Below, one piece after another: positions 40,249 to 44,474 of a DNA stretch of 44,474 nucleotides. Source of the DNA: a virus; IMG/VR virus record IMGVR_UViG_3300020020_000076, positions 1-44,474 of that record, one strand, 5' to 3'. Made by a program: the position numbers and the translations under genes. The notes below the pieces were generated by a model that made no database searches, was not told the origin of the DNA, and was given only the letters and a program-made list of their open reading frames with translations. Numbering within the stretch: position 1 is the stretch's first letter; each line of letters starts with the position of its first letter.

Positions 40249-41734
40249 AATATCCTTCTCTTTGCATTTGCTTGTATAACGCTTTGTAGGCGCCCATACT
40301 TCCGGGCGGGAAACTACGGGCATTCTGTATGACGGGATTCAGATGCATAGCAATCTTGTATCTCAGAACGTCATACGCATGATCAACGACTCCAGGATCT
40401 CTTTCATCTGAATAAAGAGCTTTTCCGTTGACATTTCCGATAAGTTTTCTTCGCTGGGCGCCAGTTTGAGCAATAATTTGTTCGCATCCTTGAGGGTTTT
40501 CGTCATCTCGGGCGATAAAATATAAACCTGGTGCTGGAGAAGCTCCAGTAAGAGGGTGCTTAAAACGGCTACTTGGAATAAGTAGTTCGTTAATTCGATT
40601 TCTCGTTCCGTATTCGTTGTTGTCTGCGGGCTGCCAGGAAATTGTGTTTCCGCCATATGAATTGTCCTCGTATTCTGATGCTACTGTCCAAAATGCTCCA
40701 TCTTTTGTAGGAGCTTTCTTCCACATTGAAGGATCTGCTACTGAAGCTAAATAAGTCTCGCCTTTAGAAAGAGCTACTATCGCCTCTCGATGAAAAGAAA
40801 TGACCTTGTCGGGCTGATAGTACTCACGATATACAATTATTTGCTTGTCTTGCGTGTAGGCTGACCAACCACAGCAAGTAGGAGCGCTATCTCCATGATC
40901 CAAAGCTCTTGATAAGACGCTACGCTTAAGCAACTCTTGCGTCCACTTGGCATTAACATGCAGAATAGAATCACCACGAACAAAGTGTATAGCCCCTTCA
41001 CTGGTGCCCCACTTTCCTCTAATAAAGCGATCTACCCATTCTGGATCTTTTTTGAGCATTTGCTCATATGTCTTAGGATCATACGAGTTTGGATCTGTCG
41101 GCGCTTCGATGTATCCGTGAGATGCATGATTGTGAACTTGCCATTCTATTGAGTCTGGATGATACATTCTCCAGATCCAATGTAACGTAGAATCAGGATT
41201 GCAACCCAGAATCATGTATGAAGGGGGTTGAGGAACTCCATCGACGTTAGTTCGGAAGTCTTCTCGGTTCATTCCGAAAGGCAGATTCTCTGGAACTATC
41301 GCTTTGTCCCATCGACCAACTCTCGCATCAAGCGTAAGATACGGGCTTTCTTCGATTTCTTCAGCTTGGTCGATAAAGACAGAATTAAATTCCATTCCGC
41401 GTATTTTGTCTTCATCAAAGGCGTCCAAGTGGAACCAAACGATTTCTGAGCCATTACTTAAAACTGTTAGACCTCCCAATTCAGAGTGACGGACTACCAT
41501 TTCAGGGGGGCAGACTTTGAAGAAAGTCTTCATTGTCGATTTTCTCAGTGCAGCGGAAGTGCCTCTGGCAATCATGCTCCGATAACCCGGAAACATGATG
41601 CTCAACAAGACGATAATCTGACAACCTGTGTAGGTCTTACAGTTTCCATAGCCCCCGGAAAAACACTTATTGCGCTTATTCAGAAAGAAGAACTCTTTGG
41701 CGTATTCTGTGCGGAAATTAAGTGAGAATTCCAT
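40220..41734 (-). CDS. terL: Terminase large subunit, 504 aa
   Basis: Walker A GGYGNCKT (about residue 27), Walker B VFIDQAEEI (about residue 120) with the catalytic Glu, and nuclease-domain acidic residues in ALDHGDSAP (about residue 280) and VVDHAYDVLRY (near the C-terminus). These define the ATPase/nuclease motor of headful-type packaging. The ATG at 41734 is preferred; a GTG at 41746 would add 4 residues. No strong ribosome binding site precedes it, but a terminator stands 114 bp upstream. Confidence 0.93.
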   Translation of the reverse strand: MEFSLNFRTEYAKEFFFLNKRNKCFSGGYGNCKTYTGCQIIVLLSIMFPGYRSMIARGTSAALRKSTMKTFFKVCPPEMVVRHSELGGLTVLSNGSEIVWFHLDAFDEDKIRGMEFNSVFIDQAEEIEESPYLTLDARVGRWDKAIVPENLPFGMNREDFRTNVDGVPQPPSYMILGCNPDSTLHWIWRMYHPDSIEWQVHNHASHGYIEAPTDPNSYDPKTYEQMLKKDPEWVDRFIRGKWGTSEGAIHFVRGDSILHVNAKWTQELLKRSVLSRALDHGDSAPTCCGWSAYTQDKQIIVYREYYQPDKVISFHREAIVALSKGETYLASVADPSMWKKAPTKDGAFWTVASEYEDNSYGGNTISWQPADNNEYGTRNRINELLIPSSRFKHPLTGASPAPGLYFIARDDENPQGCEQIIAQTGAQRRKLIGNVNGKALYSDERDPGVVDHAYDVLRYKIAMHLNPVIQNARSFPPGSMGAYKALYKQMQREGYYDQFDPTSY

Positions 41735-41936
41735 TATTTCATACACCCATCACTTTGCCACACTTCACACAATAGCTTGGAACCGGCCAAGAAAACCAGA
41801 TATGTGAACAAAAGAATTGTTTGAAGAATCTTTTCATTTTTTTCAAAAAATCCCCTGCTACAACAGGCCAATATCTGCGTAGCAGGGGTGGTTTGGAAGG
41901 ACCTAACATGGCAGACAAGAGAAAGGTTGTATGGCA
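41735..41936 (-). other. Intergenic region before terminase
   Basis: About 200 bp with the terminator at 41848-41884 and no convincing promoter of sigma-70 type. A minus frame (41734-41976) crosses the terminator and is rejected. Confidence 0.5.
41848..41884 (-). terminator. Intrinsic terminator (minus strand)
   Basis: CCCCTGCTAC and GTAGCAGGGG form a perfect 10-bp stem over a loop of about 17 nt, followed on the minus strand by ATTTTTTG. It lies after the metallopeptidase-like gene and ahead of the terminase. Confidence 0.85.
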
Positions 41937-43373
41937 TTATTCTGGTTTGAAATATTTGTCGAACATTTCGCCCCACTCAGCTTGACGAAGAACATCAGAT
42001 TCTTTGCGAATTTTCTCTAACTCAGCTTGGCGTTCAAGCTCAATAGTTTTCTTCATCCAGTTTTGTCGTGGGCCAGACTTAGCAGAATCTTGTAGAAGAC
42101 GGATTAGGCTCTGCAATTTTACTTGATTTTCGGTTGGGGCTTCTAATCCAATACGAGTTTTCAAAGCATCGTTCACTTTATCTAGACCGCTACCTTTAAA
42201 TTCGACAACTTTACCAAGTTGACCAGGATTTACAGCATGCTTCGGGAAGTAAGAATCGAAGTCTTCGGCAGGATATTGATACTTGTCGAGTTTATTGAGA
42301 GTAGATTTTTTATTATCTTTCAAGATAGAGGCGTAAATTTTGCCTAAATTATTAGGATTGATTTTCTGAATTTCTTTGATGGCCCGATTGAATGCAGAAG
42401 AGACTAACTCTTTTTCGTGACTTAGTGTCTCTGGAGTGCCCATGAAAGAATGCATATTTGCATCAGGTAATAGATCTAGAAATTTCTCGGCAGATGATTT
42501 ACCAGTTTTTGTAGCTTGAAAAGCATCTTTTTCCATAGGCTGTTCAAAGTACAAGTTAGGGTTTCCCTTCAGTTGAGCAGCTTGACTAGTAACATAGGTC
42601 CCTTTTCCACCTAATTCATCGGGAGTGTAGAAAGCTTCAATGGGATAACGAGCTATCTCTGGTCGATTCTCTGCATCTAATAACTGACGTAGATGCGTAT
42701 ATTCATGCATTGCAGTTCCAGCACGCCCTGTGAAGTTAGCTGGAGTAGGTAATTTATTGGGGTCTTTAACTGTTGGATTATAGATATATATTCTTTTTGA
42801 TTTAGGACTGAATCCTCCAGTAGAACCGCTCATATCGGGAGATGTGATATTGACTTTTCCTTTTGTGAAAGCTTGCTGTGTCTGAAGGGGATATCGTTCT
42901 GCTGCAAAAATAACTGATGCAGCAGCTTCCGGATGATCCCGCCAGACAGCAGGAGGAAGATATTTCGCAGAACCTTTAAGATTTGAGAGAAATTTCATCA
43001 AGTTAGCCCTAGTCGGGATCATTGAAGTGTTAACTTCACCAATTCCGGGGAGATTTGCTTGAGAAAGTTTAGTCAGACCTACATCTAATGCTGTGTCTAC
43101 CGGGTTACGAAGAGTATTAACTATTGTCTCTAGTTCTGGACTGATGCCAAGGCCATAAGACGACTTAGAGAGTCTTTCTCTCTCAGCCTGCTTGTCCATG
43201 AACCACTTTAAGTTAGTGTCTTGCGGAAGTTCAAGCTTCTCTTGCGGATCGTAGCCATAAACATTCCCAAGAGGAGAAGATTGATCAATGGAAGGCGGCA
43301 AAACTCCAAAGACTTTCTCCTGGAGGAGTTTCTTAGCAGACGGCGAGATTGAAGTAGAGAAGAGATCTGGCAT
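41937..43373 (-). CDS. HEXXH metallopeptidase-like protein, 478 aa
   Basis: HEYTHLRQLLDAEN (about residue 225 from the ATG) is a zincin-type HEXXH motif. The preceding strand IYIYNPT and loop with FTGRAGTA fit the usual order. The rest has an N-terminal region resembling virion polyvalent proteins and a long charged C-terminus. The ATG at 43373 has AAGAG 7 nt upstream; a TTG at 43484 would add 37 low-complexity residues. Possible roles are prohead or virion protease, or an ejected peptidase; none is proven. It is closed by the terminator at 41848. Confidence 0.65.
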   Translation of the reverse strand: MPDLFSTSISPSAKKLLQEKVFGVLPPSIDQSSPLGNVYGYDPQEKLELPQDTNLKWFMDKQAERERLSKSSYGLGISPELETIVNTLRNPVDTALDVGLTKLSQANLPGIGEVNTSMIPTRANLMKFLSNLKGSAKYLPPAVWRDHPEAAASVIFAAERYPLQTQQAFTKGKVNITSPDMSGSTGGFSPKSKRIYIYNPTVKDPNKLPTPANFTGRAGTAMHEYTHLRQLLDAENRPEIARYPIEAFYTPDELGGKGTYVTSQAAQLKGNPNLYFEQPMEKDAFQATKTGKSSAEKFLDLLPDANMHSFMGTPETLSHEKELVSSAFNRAIKEIQKINPNNLGKIYASILKDNKKSTLNKLDKYQYPAEDFDSYFPKHAVNPGQLGKVVEFKGSGLDKVNDALKTRIGLEAPTENQVKLQSLIRLLQDSAKSGPRQNWMKKTIELERQAELEKIRKESDVLRQAEWGEMFDKYFKPE

Positions 43374-43771
43374 TTTGGACTCTTGAAACTCAGGAAGAGA
43401 AGGGGAAGTAGGTAGACCCTTCTGTGTGGTGGTGCATCGCGCTGGTTGTAGATTGTCCTCTGGCTGACTAGTGCTGGGTGTCAATCCTCGGCGGCCTACT
43501 TCAAACTGAATCTGACCTCTAATTCTGTTGCTGTAGTTATCATCATGTTACCAAAACAACCCATGCAGTCTATAGTGGGACACTCTCATGTTGCCGGTCA
43601 AGGCAGTTGCAGTAATAACACCGACTATCCTATATGCGCCTACTCGTCGGTCATGACAATCTGTTAGGATCTCATGTGCGCTGGGATCTGTATGCTTCTA
43701 CTCCGTTTGGGTTACCCAAGGGAGTCAGAGATCTTAACATCTCTGATTTGAACTAGAGGTCAGAACTTGGT

Positions 43772-43846
43772 GTGCCGCCCGAAAGGAACGAAACCTTGTA
43801 GATCCGGTAGTGTCTCATACAAGATTGTAAACAAATCGGGCGGCAC
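43772..43846 (-). repeat. 11-bp inverted repeat with 53-bp loop
   Basis: GTGCCGCCCGA (43772-43782) and TCGGGCGGCAC (43836-43846) are perfect reverse complements. The motif TTGTTTACA starts on the minus strand next to the right arm. The same CCGCCC-TTGTTTACA association occurs at copy B near 15960. Confidence 0.6.
43826..43841 (-). promoter_or_regulatory. GCCCGATTTGTTTACA motif, copy C
   Basis: 16-base exact match to copy A (1160-1175), oriented toward the metallopeptidase-like gene. It lies at the base of the 11-bp inverted repeat. Confidence 0.5.
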
Positions 43847-43862
43847 AAAGAGCAAGAACCAA

Positions 43863-44474
43863 TTAGGCCGAAGCCTCTTCACGCGCGGCAGCTTCTTCTG
43901 CTTCTTTTTTGTGTTGTGCTGAAGCCTGGGCAGCGGAGATCTCTTCATACATGATCTTCACAGCGCCTTCAAGATTGCCCTTCTGAGTGAGGTCGATGCT
44001 CAAGGCGACGTTCACACGAGCGACTGTCTCGTATGAGAAGATCCAGTAGTAGTGAAGGAAGATGGGCCAGTCCGCGGGGAAAGCATTACCAAGCATCTCA
44101 GTGACAGGGATTCCGTAGCTAACTTGAGGTCCGTCTTGGGTAGGAATTGCGACAAGGTAAGTTTCAGGCATCGAGACGGAAAACTGTTCGAAGTATTCCT
44201 GCTGAAAGATGTCTAGAGCCTCTTGACCGATGGCGATACTACAACATTGATCAGGATTGACGCCCTCGTATGTTGCAGCGTACTTCTCTAATGCTGCGAG
44301 TTCGTCAGTGCTGTAAAACCGGTTTGGGGGCGCCTCTGGAATGGGATCGTCGGGATCTGCCGGAGGAGGGGGGCAATCTGGAGGGGGAGGACAGTATGAG
44401 GAGGATTCATTTCCTGCAACATAGTTCTCTCCTTTAGCCATCTGTTCTGGTTCGGGGAATGGTTCGGGAATGGG
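43863..44474 (-). CDS. Hypothetical proline-rich protein, 3' part (starts at 177)
   Basis: This is the main body of the 214-residue protein that begins at base 177. After the Pro/Cys-rich N-terminus comes an ordinary globular region of about 150 residues and an Ala/Glu/Lys-rich, probably helical C-terminus ending EEAAAREEASA. There is no signal peptide, membrane segment or catalytic motif that I can name. It is followed by a structured non-coding stretch (43485-43862) and then the metallopeptidase-like gene. Its place next to the packaging genes suggests a virion or packaging accessory, but that is inference only. Confidence 0.7.
   Translation of the reverse strand, partial: PIPEPFPEPEQMAKGENYVAGNESSSYCPPPPDCPPPPADPDDPIPEAPPNRFYSTDELAALEKYAATYEGVNPDQCCSIAIGQEALDIFQQEYFEQFSVSMPETYLVAIPTQDGPQVSYGIPVTEMLGNAFPADWPIFLHYYWIFSYETVARVNVALSIDLTQKGNLEGAVKIMYEEISAAQASAQHKKEAEEAAAREEASA
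44331..44474. repeat. Terminal overlap, right copy
   Basis: This is the second copy of the first 144 bases. The two mismatches change Pro/Gln and Val/Phe in the encoded proline-rich protein. They may be population variants or read errors. Confidence 0.85.

Larger units (their letters stand above)
43485..43862 (-). other. Non-coding structured region
   Basis: 378 bp with no gene I can support. Hairpins: ACTCC..TTGGG/CCCAA..GGAGT (43700-43725), CAGAGAT/ATCTCTG (43726-43745), and an 11-bp perfect inverted repeat (43772-43782 with 43836-43846) enclosing motif copy C. No tRNA cloverleaf or T-tract seen. It may be an untranslated RNA or a control region for the genes downstream. Confidence 0.5.

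Noticed and set aside
41734-41976. Minus frame of 80 codons before terminase whose stop overlaps the terminase ATG
   Set aside because: It crosses a strong terminator hairpin, overlaps the end of the metallopeptidase-like gene and gives a non-protein-like sequence.
43485-43862. Possible tRNA in the structured gap
   Set aside because: Hairpins do not form a cloverleaf, and no T-loop (GGTTCGAATC-like) with a matching acceptor stem was found.

Overview
The window is one nearly complete genome of a tailed double-stranded DNA bacteriophage, most likely a short-tailed (podovirus-type) lytic phage. The first 144 bases recur at the last 144 (44331-44474) with two mismatches, and one gene reads in frame across the junction. 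The molecule is therefore best read as circular or circularly permuted, with about 44,330 unique bases. I see no integrase, phage RNA polymerase, tRNA, CRISPR array or insertion sequence, and no recognisable endolysin. The host cannot be named from the sequence. Several promoters are of bacterial sigma-70 type, so host RNA polymerase probably transcribes at least the early genes.

Layout: two transcription arms diverge from a non-coding control region (about 1.44-2.22 kb) and converge at 21.8 kb, where the last genes overlap tail to tail. The plus arm has three parts. (i) 2.2-5.9 kb holds a CobS/MoxR-like AAA+ ATPase paired with a DUF7192-like partner, two small proteins, and a 162-residue protein with its own promoter and terminator. 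(ii) 5.98-6.76 kb is a long non-coding segment with inverted repeats, G/C tracts and an AT-rich core, a candidate replication or control region. (iii) 6.76-21.8 kb is the replication and recombination module, interspersed with many microproteins: SNF2 helicase, Cas4/RecB-like nuclease, polynucleotide kinase, Sak4-like recombinase ATPase with a candidate ssDNA-binding protein, DNA polymerase A with a uracil-DNA-glycosylase-like N-terminus, a small helix-turn-helix protein, a DUF3987-type helicase/primase and a DUF5664-type nucleotide hydrolase.

The minus arm starts at 1438, crosses the window ends and runs back to 21.8 kb. It encodes packaging and virion proteins: a putative small terminase, a HEXXH metallopeptidase-like protein, large terminase, portal, scaffold, major capsid, a possible decoration protein, connectors, a beta-helix tailspike, a 1368-residue tail protein with four internal repeats, AT-rich fibre-like genes and three internal (ejection) proteins.

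The most novel signals are regulatory. A palindrome family, TGATA-N12-TATCA (6 perfect copies) and TGATA-N6-TATCA (4 perfect copies plus one near copy), occurs only between 1.75 and 11.85 kb, mostly between genes. A second motif close to GCCCGATTTGTTTACA occurs four times, always oriented with the downstream gene. Other notable points are a roughly 200-bp GC-rich island inside the nuclease gene, an 11-bp hairpin that buries the ribosome binding site of the capsid gene, and AT-rich receptor-binding modules. Function assignments come from motif reading only, with no database searches.
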